Assembly (NCBI GenBank): GCA_005778045.1
Contig: SXKQ01000112.1
Location: 1-55,158, forward strand
Length of the DNA: 55,158 nt
Reading direction: 5' to 3'
From: Planctomycetia bacterium
GTDB taxonomy: Bacteria; Planctomycetota; UBA1135; GCA-002686595
Position numbers and translations under genes: made by a program. Position 1 is the first letter of the stretch. Each line of letters opens with the position of its first letter. Shown here piece after piece: positions 42,868 to 50,473 of this stretch. The notes beneath the pieces were generated by a model. The model was not told the DNA's origin. It ran no database searches and worked only from the letters and a program-made list of their open reading frames with translations.

Positions 42868-43944
42868 CTACGGTCGCGCGAGCGACTCGATCTGTTCGAG
42901 GATCTCGAGCGCCGTGGGGCGATCGGCGTGGCTCTGGCCGACGTGCGACCAGCGCACGAGGCCTTGCTTGTCGAGCAGCAGGCTCGAGGGCACGGCGATT
43001 TCGTCGCGGATGCCGAGCGCGTCGACGAGCGCGACATCGGCGTCGTAGAGCATCGCCCACGGCGGCTCCTGCCCGTAGCCGAAGGTCAGGTTCCACGCCT
43101 CGCGGAACGCGTCGAGCCCGCTCTTCGGGACGGGGTAGACGATGCAGACCTCGGTGTCGCCGCGCTCGAGCCGCGCGCGCTCCTTGCCGAGCGCCTTGAG
43201 CTGCGCCGTGCAGTCGATGCACACCTGTCCGCCGAAGCCGCGCAGGATCACGAGCAGCACGTTGCGCTTGCCGCGCAGCGCGTCGAGGTCGAAGGGCTCG
43301 CTGCTGCCGGCGCGCGCGAAGCGCGTGAGCGGCAGGCGACGCCCGAGGTGCTCGCCCGGCTTGGCAACGCCCTCCGGATCGCGCAGGGCGACGCTGCGGC
43401 CGGCGGCGACTTGGTAGCCGTCGCTGTCCGTGGCGCTCGCGGAGCCCGTGGCATAGAGCTCGATGAGCCGCGGCAGGATCTGGCGCTCGTAGGCGGTCCA
43501 GGGCTGCGCGCGGGCGGGCGGCGGAGCGGGCGGCGCGGCCTGCAGTCGCTCGCGCAGGGGCGCCTCGGCGAGCGGCGCGGCCGGGAGCGCGGGCGGCGGC
43601 TGCAGCGGCGAGGCGAGCTCCGCGAGCCAGCGCTCGAGCGCTGCGCTGTCGATGGCTCCGACGCCCTCTTCCTACCACGAGCCATCGTGAGCCCGACGCG
43701 GGCGAGCGAGCTCGTAGGTCTCCTCGCGCCAGCCATCCGCGGTGGCGAAGCGCCAGCGGCCGATGAGCGCGCCCTGACGCACCGAACCTTCCGCGAGCAG
43801 GTGGCCCTGCGCGTCGCAGGCCTGCACGAGCCCCTGGGGCTGGTCGCTCTCGAAGAGCGCACCGAGCCAGATCCCGCCCGCTGCGTGGCGACCGGTCCAC
43901 AGACCCTGCTTGCGGCCGTCGACGAGCGCGCCGGAGCGGCGCAC
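42868..43944 (-). pseudogene. MORN-like plus AhpC/TSA peroxiredoxin-domain protein with in-frame TAG
   Basis: One frame from GTG 43944 to 42868, interrupted by TAG at 43672-43674. The part before it has MORN/YwqK-like repeats (KQGLWTGRHAAGGIWLG, HLLAEGSVRQGALIGRW). The part after it has a Pro-rich linker and then a peroxiredoxin-like domain: LRGKRNVLLVILRGFGGQ, V-C-I-D-C with a C-x2-C pair, TAQLKALGKERARLE, and SSLLLDKQGLVRWSHVG near the end. Peroxiredoxin-like proteins with V/W-C-P-x-C are thiol oxidoreductases. Homology upstream of 43944 continues in frame for about 30 more residues without an ATG, so the true start may have been lost near the 44.03 kb frameshift. Same operon direction as the IPT gene. 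Confidence 0.6.
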
Positions 43945-44028
43945 GAGCGACAGGTCGGCTTCCTCGGCGGGCGACTGCGGCGCGCGGCTGCGCTCGACAA
44001 CGAGCGTGACACCGCTCGGAGTCGGGTA

Positions 44029-44803
44029 CGACGCGCGCGCCGGTCGCGGTGAAGAAGCCGAGGCCCGCGACCACGGTGTAGTTGCCCGGTGCGAGGTTGG
44101 TCTGCAGGGTGCTTCCGATCGGCAGACCGTTCGTGCCGCTGAACTGCTGCGTGCCGTTGATCGTCAGGCTGATGACGTCCTAGCGGGCGCTGTTCGTGAG
44201 GCGCAGCGTGCCGGTGCGCGCCCCAGCCGGGACGTTGACGCGGATCGTGCTCGCGGAGACGAACAGCGGGATCACGTCCGTGGTGCTGGTCGCGGTGAGA
44301 AAGCGCACGCGCCAGGGAATCTGGCCGCTCCAGAGCGCGCCGCTCGCGTCGCGGTTGAACGAGGAGCCGCTGATCGTGATCTCGGAGCCGACGGAGCCGC
44401 TCGTGGGCGTGAACGAGCTGGCGACGGGCGCCGAGATGACCGAGTAGGTCGCCGCGCTCGTCGACATCACGGTGAAGCCCTGCGAGAGGCTGATGGGCGC
44501 GGACTGGGCCCCGGCGGGGACCACGGCCGTGACGCGGGTCGCCGACACGAAGGTCGGCGTCACGGTCGCGACGCCGCCTCCGATCGAGAAGCGCACGCGC
44601 CAAGGGATCGAGCCGGTCCACAGGGCGCCGTTGACGTCGCGGTGGAAGTTGGTGCCATCGATGGTGACCGTCGAGCCGACCGTGCCGCTCGCCGGGCTGA
44701 AGCTGGTGATCGCCGGCCGCTGGGCGAGGGCCGAGCCGGAGAGGCCGCACCAGGCGACGACGGCGAGGAGGACGAAGGCGAGCTGCTGGAGGAGATTTTT
44801 CAT
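44029..44803 (-). pseudogene. Secreted IPT/TIG-repeat protein with in-frame TAG and downstream frameshift
   Basis: ATG 44803 begins a signal peptide (NLLQQLAFVLLAVVAWC). Two near-identical IPT/TIG domains follow (FSPASGTVGSTVTIDGTNFH and FTPTSGSVGSEITISGSSFN), both sharing the pattern GALWxGxIPWRVRF. After LRLTNSAR comes TAG (44180-44182), and the same frame then continues with DVISLTINGTQQFSGTNG and LAPGNYTVVAGLGFFTATG, clearly part of one beta-sandwich domain. Near 44029-44035, in a GCGC tract, the protein pattern moves to the frame used by the next gene (SYPTPSGVTLVVERS). Amber plus frameshift suggest decay or sequence error. Either way the first 207 residues would be made as a secreted two-domain protein. 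Confidence 0.65.
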
Positions 44804-44853
44804 GGGAGTCTCGTGAGGCTGGGAGTCGTGCGGAGGTGGGCCACGCGGTCCGT

Positions 44854-44907
44854 ACTCCTCTCCCAACAGGCCGCCCGGCGAGATCCAACCGGCGCGCTCG
44901 AGAAAAC
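44854..44907 (-). promoter_or_regulatory. Conserved promoter/leader module, copy 1 (IPT gene)
   Basis: On the minus strand in order: GTTTTCT (44907-44901), 12 bases, TTGGA (44888-44884), 14 bases, CTGTT (44869-44865), then GAGGAGT (44860-44854). The gene starts 50 bases downstream. The same order and the identical 14-base spacing are found before the adjacent lipoprotein gene. The layout is that of an alternative-sigma-factor promoter with a shared early leader. Confidence 0.55.
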
Positions 44908-44978
44908 TTGCGCCGAGGCGAGCAAGCCCCGGCTCGGGGGCCATGTGGTGCTCTCGCCCGCATCCCCGGAACAAGCCA

Positions 44979-45017
44979 GCGAGCGCCGACGCCCGAGGTT
45001 CGGACGCCGGCGCTCGC
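44979..45017 (-). terminator. Long hairpin downstream of the lipoprotein gene
   Basis: Ten-base-pair stem GCGAGCGCCG (44979-44988) / CGGCGCTCGC (45008-45017) with a possible inner CCGA/TCGG stem, 22 bases after the lipoprotein stop. No U-run, but the stem is long and stable. It also insulates the promoter module of the IPT gene. Confidence 0.55.
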
Positions 45018-45038
45018 CGTGCGGGAGGCTGGTGGGAG

Positions 45039-45635
45039 CTAGTTGAGGCGCGTGAAGACCTTGGAGCCGATCTGCATCCCGTTGCCGTCCGTGGTGAAGG
45101 CGAACCGCAGGTCGGCCGGGGCGAAGCCCTGCTCGGTGACGCGGATCGCGCCCGCCGCGATCGGCGGCCAAGTGAAGTTCGAGCGCGAGATCTGGCCCGG
45201 GGCGCCGTTGACGATCGAGAACTCCTCGATCGAGCCCGTCAGGTCCGGCGCGAAGGTCAGGCGGTCGACGTTGATCACCGTGAAGCTGACCGGCGACGTG
45301 TTCGACTGCAAGATCTCCTGATTCTCCCAGCGACCGATCAGGCGCGCGTCGATGGCGACGTTGCCACCGCCGTTGTTCCCGCCACAGGTGTTGCCACCGC
45401 CCGTGTTGCCACCGCCCGTGTTGCCACCGTTGCCGGTGCCCGGGGCCGGGGGAGCGTCGTTGGCGCCGCCGCCGCCGCAGGAGGCGAGCGCCACGAGCAG
45501 CCCAGCCAGGACCAGCTGCGTGGCCGCGGGGCGGGCGGTGGGGGCTGAGGTCGAGGTTCGGGCGGTCGTGGCGAGGTTGGCGAGGGCGAGGTTGGCGAGG
45601 GCGAGGTTGGCGAGGGCGAGGAGTGCGTTCTTCAC
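45039..45635 (-). CDS. Secreted lipoprotein with repeat-rich N-terminal linker, unknown function
   Basis: 198 residues from GTG 45635. The first 25 residues are a tandem LALAN repeat (copies of a 15-base unit). A second hydrophobic stretch ending VALASC is the probable lipobox, so the real signal may start further in (for example at the segment before TQLVLAGLL). After it comes GGGGANDAPPAPG and a (G)NTGGG repeat linker, then a small beta-rich domain of about 110 residues with IGRWENQEILQSN and ITRTTDGNGMQIGSKV-like composition. Function unrecognised. It lies behind the same promoter module as the IPT gene, suggesting joint control. Confidence 0.65.
   Translation of the reverse strand: MKNALLALANLALANLALANLATTARTSTSAPTARPAATQLVLAGLLVALASCGGGGANDAPPAPGTGNGGNTGGGNTGGGNTCGGNNGGGNVAIDARLIGRWENQEILQSNTSPVSFTVINVDRLTFAPDLTGSIEEFSIVNGAPGQISRSNFTWPPIAAGAIRVTEQGFAPADLRFAFTTDGNGMQIGSKVFTRLN
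45391..45430. repeat. 15-base tandem repeat in the lipoprotein linker
   Basis: Unit TTGCCACCGCCCGTG at 45391-45405 and 45406-45420, with a partial third copy from 45421. It encodes the Gly/Asn/Thr linker of the lipoprotein. Confidence 0.8.
45571..45615. repeat. 15-base tandem repeat encoding LALAN units
   Basis: Three exact copies of GCGAGGTTGGCGAGG (45571-45585, 45586-45600, 45601-45615), in frame in the proposed N-terminus of the lipoprotein. Such units can change copy number by slippage. Confidence 0.85.
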
Positions 45636-45694
45636 GGGAGTGCTCGGGGCGCGGGGGAGAGGTGCTTGGTTGGGAGCGGCCACATGGGCCGCAC

Positions 45695-45745
45695 ACTCCT
45701 CCGGACAGGCCCGAGCCCGCCCTCCAACTGACTTTTCAAGAAAAC
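45695..45745 (-). promoter_or_regulatory. Conserved promoter/leader module, copy 2 (lipoprotein gene)
   Basis: On the minus strand in order: GTTTTCT (45745-45739), 11 bases, TTGGA (45727-45723), 14 bases, CTGTC (45708-45704), then GAGGAGT (45701-45695). It matches copy 1 at 44.9 kb in order, wording and spacing. The gene starts about 59 bases downstream. Confidence 0.55.
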
Positions 45746-45894
45746 CGACGCCGGCCGTCCACCGACCCTGCCGGCCGGACCGGCGACGCTCCCGGGGGCG
45801 CTGCAACCGCCGCTCGCTCTCCGCCGTGGCGGGCGCCCCTTCCTCGAGTGAAGAACGAGCGCTGCGACGCCACCGGGGCGGGGGAGCCGCGAGC

Positions 45895-45927
45895 CGCGGA
45901 CCCCGCGCTCCAGCGCCGGGGTCCGCG
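45895..45927 (-). terminator. Strong hairpin after bcp
   Basis: Eleven-base-pair perfect stem CGCGGACCCCG (45895-45905) / CGGGGTCCGCG (45917-45927) around an 11-base loop, eight bases after the bcp stop. Likely transcription terminator without a U-run. Confidence 0.6.
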
Positions 45928-45935
45928 CGCGGGCC

Positions 45936-46508
45936 TCAGGCCTTCTTGGCGGCCTTCTTCTTGGCAGCGGGCTTTCCAGCAGGCTTGGCAGCCGACTTGC
46001 TCGCAGCCCGCTTGGCCACGGGCTGCTTCGCGGGCGCCGCGGGAGCGCTCGAGCCGCTGAGCGTGGCGAGGACCGCATCGACGTGGCCAGCGACCTTCAC
46101 CGGCGACCAGACGGCGGCGAGCTTGCCCTGCTCGTCGATCAGGAAGGTCGAGCGGATCGTGCCCTGCACCTTGCGGCCATACATGAGCTTCTCGCCGAAG
46201 GCGCCGTAGGCGCTGGCGACCTTGCTGCCCTCGTCGACCAGAAGATCGAAGGGCAGCGTGAACTTCGCGCGGAAGCCAGCGTGTGACTTGAGCGAGTCGG
46301 CGGACACGCCGAGCACGACCGCGCCGGTCTTCTGCAGCGCGGAGTGCTGGTCGCGGAAGTCGCAGGCCTCGACCGTGCAGCCCGGCGTGTTGTCGCGCGG
46401 GTAGAAGTACAGGACCACCTGCTTGCCCTTGAGCGAAGCGAGCGAGACGGTCGCGCCGGAGGTCGAGGGCAGGGAGAACGCGGGGGCTTTCTGGCCAGGC
46501 TTCAACAT
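45936..46508 (-). CDS. bcp: Thiol peroxidase Bcp/PrxQ with Lys/Ala/Pro-rich C-terminal tail
   Basis: 190 residues. The core is a PrxQ peroxiredoxin: PGQKAPAFSLPSTSGATVS, active site FYPRDNTPGCTVEACDF with P-x3-T-x2-C peroxidatic Cys and a resolving Cys five residues later, then VLGVSADSLKSHAGF and IRSTFLIDEQGKL. It reduces peroxides with thioredoxin. After about residue 155 comes a 35-residue tail of Ala, Lys and Pro (AAKPAGKPAAKKKAAKKA) like histone-H1-type C-termini, which is not part of PrxQ. The tail could bind DNA or polyanions. ATG 46508 leaves only 49 bases to the divergent redoxin gene. Confidence 0.9.
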   Translation of the reverse strand: MLKPGQKAPAFSLPSTSGATVSLASLKGKQVVLYFYPRDNTPGCTVEACDFRDQHSALQKTGAVVLGVSADSLKSHAGFRAKFTLPFDLLVDEGSKVASAYGAFGEKLMYGRKVQGTIRSTFLIDEQGKLAAVWSPVKVAGHVDAVLATLSGSSAPAAPAKQPVAKRAASKSAAKPAGKPAAKKKAAKKA

Positions 46509-46557
46509 GCTGACACGATAGCGAGCGGGCGCGGGGTCGCGCGTTATCTTGGGCGCG

Positions 46558-47139
46558 ATGGTCCGCACCGAATCGACGATGCTCTCGCTCGGCACGCCCG
46601 CTGCCGATTTCGCGCTCCCCGACACGAACGGCCGCACCGTCCGGCTCGGCGAGTTCGCCGCAGCCAAGGCCTTGGTCGTCATGTTCCTCTCGAACCACTG
46701 CCCGTTCGTGAAGCACATCCAGTCCGGGATCGTCGCGCTCGCCCGCGACTACCAGCCGCGCGGCGTCGCCTTCGTCGCGATCGCCTCCAACGACGTCGGC
46801 ACGCACCCGCAGGACGGCCCGGCCGAGATGGTCCGCGAGGCCCAGGCGGCCGGGTACACCTTTCCCTACGTGTTCGACGCGACCCAGCAGGTCGCCAAGT
46901 CCTACCGCGCGGCCTGCACGCCGGACTTCTTCGTGTTCGATTCCGCGCACAAGCTCGCGTACCGCGGCCAGCTGGACTCGGCGCGCCCGGGCAACGACCG
47001 TCCGATCGATGGCGCCGACCTGCGCGCGGCCCTCGACAGCCTGCTCGCCGGCCGCCCGGCCCCCGCGCAGCAGCGCCCGAGCATGGGCTGCAACATCAAG
47101 TGGCGCCCGGGCAACGAGCCCGAGTGGTTCCCGCGCTGA
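46558..47139 (+). CDS. Thioredoxin-like (AhpC/TSA family) redox protein
   Basis: 193 residues from ATG 46558. It begins LGTPAADFALPDTNGRTVRL. The active site is SNHCPFVKHIQSGI, in which a single Cys is followed by P-F-V-K-H, a motif of a cytosolic redoxin family found next to many peroxide-defence genes. Further conserved parts are FVAIASNDVGTHPQDGPAEM and TPDFFVFDSAHKLAYRGQL, and the C-terminal IKWRPGNEPEWF is typical. Probably a thiol oxidoreductase or peroxidase with a single redox Cys. It is divergent from bcp, so the pair may be co-regulated from the shared 49-base region. Confidence 0.88.
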   Translation: MVRTESTMLSLGTPAADFALPDTNGRTVRLGEFAAAKALVVMFLSNHCPFVKHIQSGIVALARDYQPRGVAFVAIASNDVGTHPQDGPAEMVREAQAAGYTFPYVFDATQQVAKSYRAACTPDFFVFDSAHKLAYRGQLDSARPGNDRPIDGADLRAALDSLLAGRPAPAQQRPSMGCNIKWRPGNEPEWFPR

Positions 47140-47194
47140 TTTCGGGTTTCGGGCGAAGGATCGGGCCCGCGAGCGCCCCTAAGCGCGCGAACGT

Positions 47195-47824
47195 GTGAGC
47201 CAGCAACCCAACAGCGAACCGGACGGCGATCCGGGCGAACGGGGCGAGCTCGAGCTGCGCGACCGGATCCTCGCGGGGGACCGGGAGGCGGCCGGGCAGC
47301 TCTTCCAGACCCACTTCGAGGGGCTGTATGAGTTCGTGCACTACCGGGTCGGCGGCGACCGCGCGCTCGCCGAGGACATCGTGCAGGACACCTTCGTGGT
47401 CGCGCTGGAGGGGCTCTCGAGCTTCGACGGGCGCTCGAGCCTGCACACGTGGCTGTGCGGCGTCGCGAAGAACAAGCTGCGCGAGAGGCGGCGCAAGCGG
47501 AAGGCGGTGCCGCTGTCGGACGTGCTCGACGAGGCCTCGGACGACATCGACCTTGTGCTCGCGCGCGTGTCGAGCGAGCCGCTGCCCGACTGGGTGCTCG
47601 AGCGCAAGGAAACGCGCGAACTCGTCGGCGCCACGCTCTCGAACCTGCCGCCGGACTACCGCCGCGCGCTCGCGGGCAAGTACCTGAAGGGCGAGAGCGT
47701 CGCGCAGCTCTCGGTCGCGCTCGCCAAGTCGCCCAAGGCCACCGAGTCGCTGCTGACGCGCGCGCGGCTCGCTTTTGCCGAGGTTTTCGAGCTGCTCGCC
47801 AAGCGGCGCGGAGGCGTCGATTGA
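47195..47824 (+). CDS. ECF RNA polymerase sigma factor
   Basis: 209 residues from GTG 47195. Region 2: LRDRILAGDREAAGQLFQTH, FVHYRVGGDRALAEDIVQDT and SFDGRSSLHTWLCGVAKNKL with the -10 recognition part. Region 4: LSNLPPDYRRALAGKYLKGES and VAQLSVALAKSPKATESLLTRARLAF-like helix-turn-helix. It directs transcription of a specific regulon. The TGA stop overlaps the TTG start of the large FecR-like protein (TTGA), the standard coupling between a sigma factor and its anti-sigma partner. Confidence 0.92.
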   Translation: MSQQPNSEPDGDPGERGELELRDRILAGDREAAGQLFQTHFEGLYEFVHYRVGGDRALAEDIVQDTFVVALEGLSSFDGRSSLHTWLCGVAKNKLRERRRKRKAVPLSDVLDEASDDIDLVLARVSSEPLPDWVLERKETRELVGATLSNLPPDYRRALAGKYLKGESVAQLSVALAKSPKATESLLTRARLAFAEVFELLAKRRGGVD

Positions 47825-50367
47825 AGCGCGACTTCGACGTGCTCGACGCGAACTTGGCGCAGCTGATCAAGCTGTGGGAGCCCGTCGTCGCGCGCGAGGA
47901 GTTCCGCGCCGGCGTGGAGCGCGACTTCGTGGCCGCCGTTGCGCGCCGCGGGCTGCGTGTGGTCGCGCAGGAGCGCCCCCAGCCCGGCACGCCCTCGCAG
48001 CGTCGTCGCCGCACGCTCTCGGGTCCGCTGCTGCGTCTCGCCGCCGCCGCTTCGGTCGCGCTGCTCGCGTTCGTGGCTTGGGAGCGCTTCGCGCGCGAGC
48101 CCGACGTCGTCGTCGCGACCGTCGAGGTGATCCTCGGCCGGGGCGAGGTCGCCTCGCGCTCGATGCGCGACGGCCCGTGGAGCGCAAGCCCCGCCGGCCT
48201 CGAGGCCCCGCCGCTCGAGCTCGCGGGCGAGTTCCTTGAGGTGCTTTCGCCTGAGGAGGCGCCCGCGCGCTTCGCGAGCGAGGGCCGTGAGCCATGGAGC
48301 CTCTTCCCCGGGTCGCACGTGACGCTCGAGCGCGGCCCGGACGGCCCGACGGCGCAGTTGCACTCCGGCGGACTGGTCGCGAGCGCCCCGGCGCGTGTGC
48401 GGACGACCGAGGGCGAGCTCGTCGCGTCGCGTGGGGCCGTGCGGGTCGCCTTCGAGCGCCCCGAGGATCCGCGCTTGCTGGCGCTCGCCCCCGAGGCTCG
48501 CGAGTGGATTCACGTGAGCGCACGCGCAGGCTCGGTCGAGCTGCGCGGCCGCGAGCGCGGAGTGCTCGCGCTCGAGCGCGTCGCGGAGGCCTGGCTCGCC
48601 GACGGCTCCGCGTGGCCCGCGCCCGCGGAGGAGCCCGACGAGCCCGATCGCACGGAACTCGGCAACGAACCGACGACCCCGCCGGACGCGCTCCCGAGCG
48701 AAGGGCTCTTCGGCGCCGTGACCTTCGCGGGCGCGCCGGTCGCGCGCTTCCGCGTCGTCACGCTCCAGCAGGTCAACCTGCCGCAGCGCGCCGAGCCGCG
48801 CGCGTTCGCGATCGAGGACGCGCAAGGACGCTTCGCGCTCTCAGACCTCGTCCCCGGCACGCATCGCGTCTACGTGATCGCCGAGGGATTCGCCGTCGCC
48901 AAGAGCGACCTCGTCGTCGTCGGGAGCGGCGTCGCGCAGCGGGTCGACCTCGCGCTCGAGCGCGGCGGCAGCGTCACCGGCAGCGTGCTGGACGCCGAGA
49001 CCGGAACTCCCGTGCCCGGCGCCTACCTCGTCTCCGAGAGCGACACGCAGATCGCGGTGCTCTCGCTCGATCCGCCCGACAACGCCGGTTTCGACCGTGC
49101 GACCGTCGGTTTCGGCAACGGCAACTTCCGCTTCGAGCGCCTCGCGAGCGGCGACCAGATCCTGCGGGCGAGCGCTCCCGGCTACGGTGCCGCGTGGGTC
49201 GACGTGCTCGGGCTCGCCGACGGCGAGGAGCGCGGCGATGTCGTGTTCCGGCTGCCGCGCACGGGGCGCATCGAGGGCTCGGCGCTCGACGCCGCGGGCC
49301 TGCCGATTCCCGAGGTGATGGTGATCGCCTCGACCACCGACTTCGAGCGCAACCGCCCGTGCCTCACGTACCGTCGCGCGATCGGCGACGTCGAAGGGCG
49401 CTTCACGCTGCCCGATCTGGGCGCCGGAGCCTGGACCGTGCTCAACTTCGGTCCGGTCGCGAACCTGCGCGACGGCCAGTACACGCCGGAGTTCGCGCTC
49501 GCGGGCGTGCGCGTCGGCGAGGCGACCCGGGTCGACTTCCACGCCAAGCGTCCCAAGCGCGTGCTCAGCGGCGTCGTGCGCGACGCGCGGGGCGAGCCAG
49601 TGGCCGGGCTGGGCCTGATGCTCGCGCCCCGGGGCGGTGGGGACCCGACGTCGGGCAACGGCTGGAGCAGCGCTACGACGCTCGCCGACGGCGGCTATCG
49701 CATCCCCGAAGTCGAGCCGGGCGAGCACGACCTGTACGTGGCCAGGGGCGGCCTGACCGAGATGGTGTACGTCGAGAGCTTCGAGGTGCTCGGACGGGGA
49801 GACGCGGTGCACGACGTGGCACTGCCGGCGGGCGAAGCGCGCGGGCGCGTGCTCGACGGCGTGCGCGGACGCGGCATGGAGCTCGCCGTGGTCGTGCTCT
49901 ACTCCTTCGAGCCCCATGGCACGCGGCGCTTCTCGGGCAAGGTCGTGACCGATGCGGAGGGCCGCTTCACGATGCGCCCGCTGCGCGACGGTCGCCACGA
50001 GCTGTGGGCCTACTCCGGCACCGAGGCCTACGGGCAGGAATCGGGAGCGCTCGTCGTCGAGGGCGGAGTGGCGCGCGGCGCGACCGAGTTCACGCTCTTC
50101 CCGGGCGGCTCGCTGCTCGTGCGAGTCTCGGCGGGCGGCAAGGGTCTCGTCGGCGCCGACGTGCGCTTCCACGACGAGCGTGGCCTCGAAGCGCAGCTCT
50201 CCGAGCGCACCACGACCGATGCCGCGGGCACCTACGTCGTCGGCGGCATCAAGCCCGGTCGTTGGCGCGTGAGCGCGAGCGACGCCGCGGGCCGCACCGC
50301 CGAGGCCGAGGTCCAGGTCGAGGTGGGGGCGCGGGCGCTCGCCGAGCTCGAGCTCGGCACTCGTTGA
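47821..50367 (+). CDS. Anti-sigma/FecR-like protein fused to carboxypeptidase-regulatory-like repeats
   Basis: 848 residues from TTG 47821, chosen because it overlaps the sigma stop; no closer ATG keeps the conserved N-terminus. The cytoplasmic part (1-60) has LDANLAQLIKLWEPVVAREEF. One membrane helix (about 67-84) is LLRLAAAASVALLAFVAW, followed by a FecR-like region (VEVILGRGEVASRS to LGFVSARAGSVEL-type composition, about 100-270). At least seven CarboxypepD_reg-like repeats follow (SVTGSVLDAETGTPVPGAY, IEGSALDAAGLPIPEVMV, LSGVVRDARGEPVAGLGL). I infer that the extracytoplasmic repeats sense or bind a ligand and control the coupled sigma factor. Function of the repeats is not established. 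Confidence 0.75.
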   Translation: MKRDFDVLDANLAQLIKLWEPVVAREEFRAGVERDFVAAVARRGLRVVAQERPQPGTPSQRRRRTLSGPLLRLAAAASVALLAFVAWERFAREPDVVVATVEVILGRGEVASRSMRDGPWSASPAGLEAPPLELAGEFLEVLSPEEAPARFASEGREPWSLFPGSHVTLERGPDGPTAQLHSGGLVASAPARVRTTEGELVASRGAVRVAFERPEDPRLLALAPEAREWIHVSARAGSVELRGRERGVLALERVAEAWLADGSAWPAPAEEPDEPDRTELGNEPTTPPDALPSEGLFGAVTFAGAPVARFRVVTLQQVNLPQRAEPRAFAIEDAQGRFALSDLVPGTHRVYVIAEGFAVAKSDLVVVGSGVAQRVDLALERGGSVTGSVLDAETGTPVPGAYLVSESDTQIAVLSLDPPDNAGFDRATVGFGNGNFRFERLASGDQILRASAPGYGAAWVDVLGLADGEERGDVVFRLPRTGRIEGSALDAAGLPIPEVMVIASTTDFERNRPCLTYRRAIGDVEGRFTLPDLGAGAWTVLNFGPVANLRDGQYTPEFALAGVRVGEATRVDFHAKRPKRVLSGVVRDARGEPVAGLGLMLAPRGGGDPTSGNGWSSATTLADGGYRIPEVEPGEHDLYVARGGLTEMVYVESFEVLGRGDAVHDVALPAGEARGRVLDGVRGRGMELAVVVLYSFEPHGTRRFSGKVVTDAEGRFTMRPLRDGRHELWAYSGTEAYGQESGALVVEGGVARGATEFTLFPGGSLLVRVSAGGKGLVGADVRFHDERGLEAQLSERTTTDAAGTYVVGGIKPGRWRVSASDAAGRTAEAEVQVEVGARALAELELGTR

Positions 50368-50473
50368 GACGCGCTCCTGCGAATCCGCGGAGGATCCGTC
50401 GCCCTCGCGCCACGAACCCTGCGACCCCGGGAGCTCCCGGGGCCGACCGCTACCCCCAAGGAACCTCGACCCG

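Noticed and set aside
42257..44182. Genome-wide recoding of TAG as a sense codon
   Set aside because: Many confident genes in the window end in TAG at the expected family length (htpG, crcB, phoU, phoB, GT2, SBBP gene), so TAG is a working stop codon.
45355..45430. CRISPR-like array
   Set aside because: Units are 15 bases, contiguous without spacers, and in frame within a protein linker.
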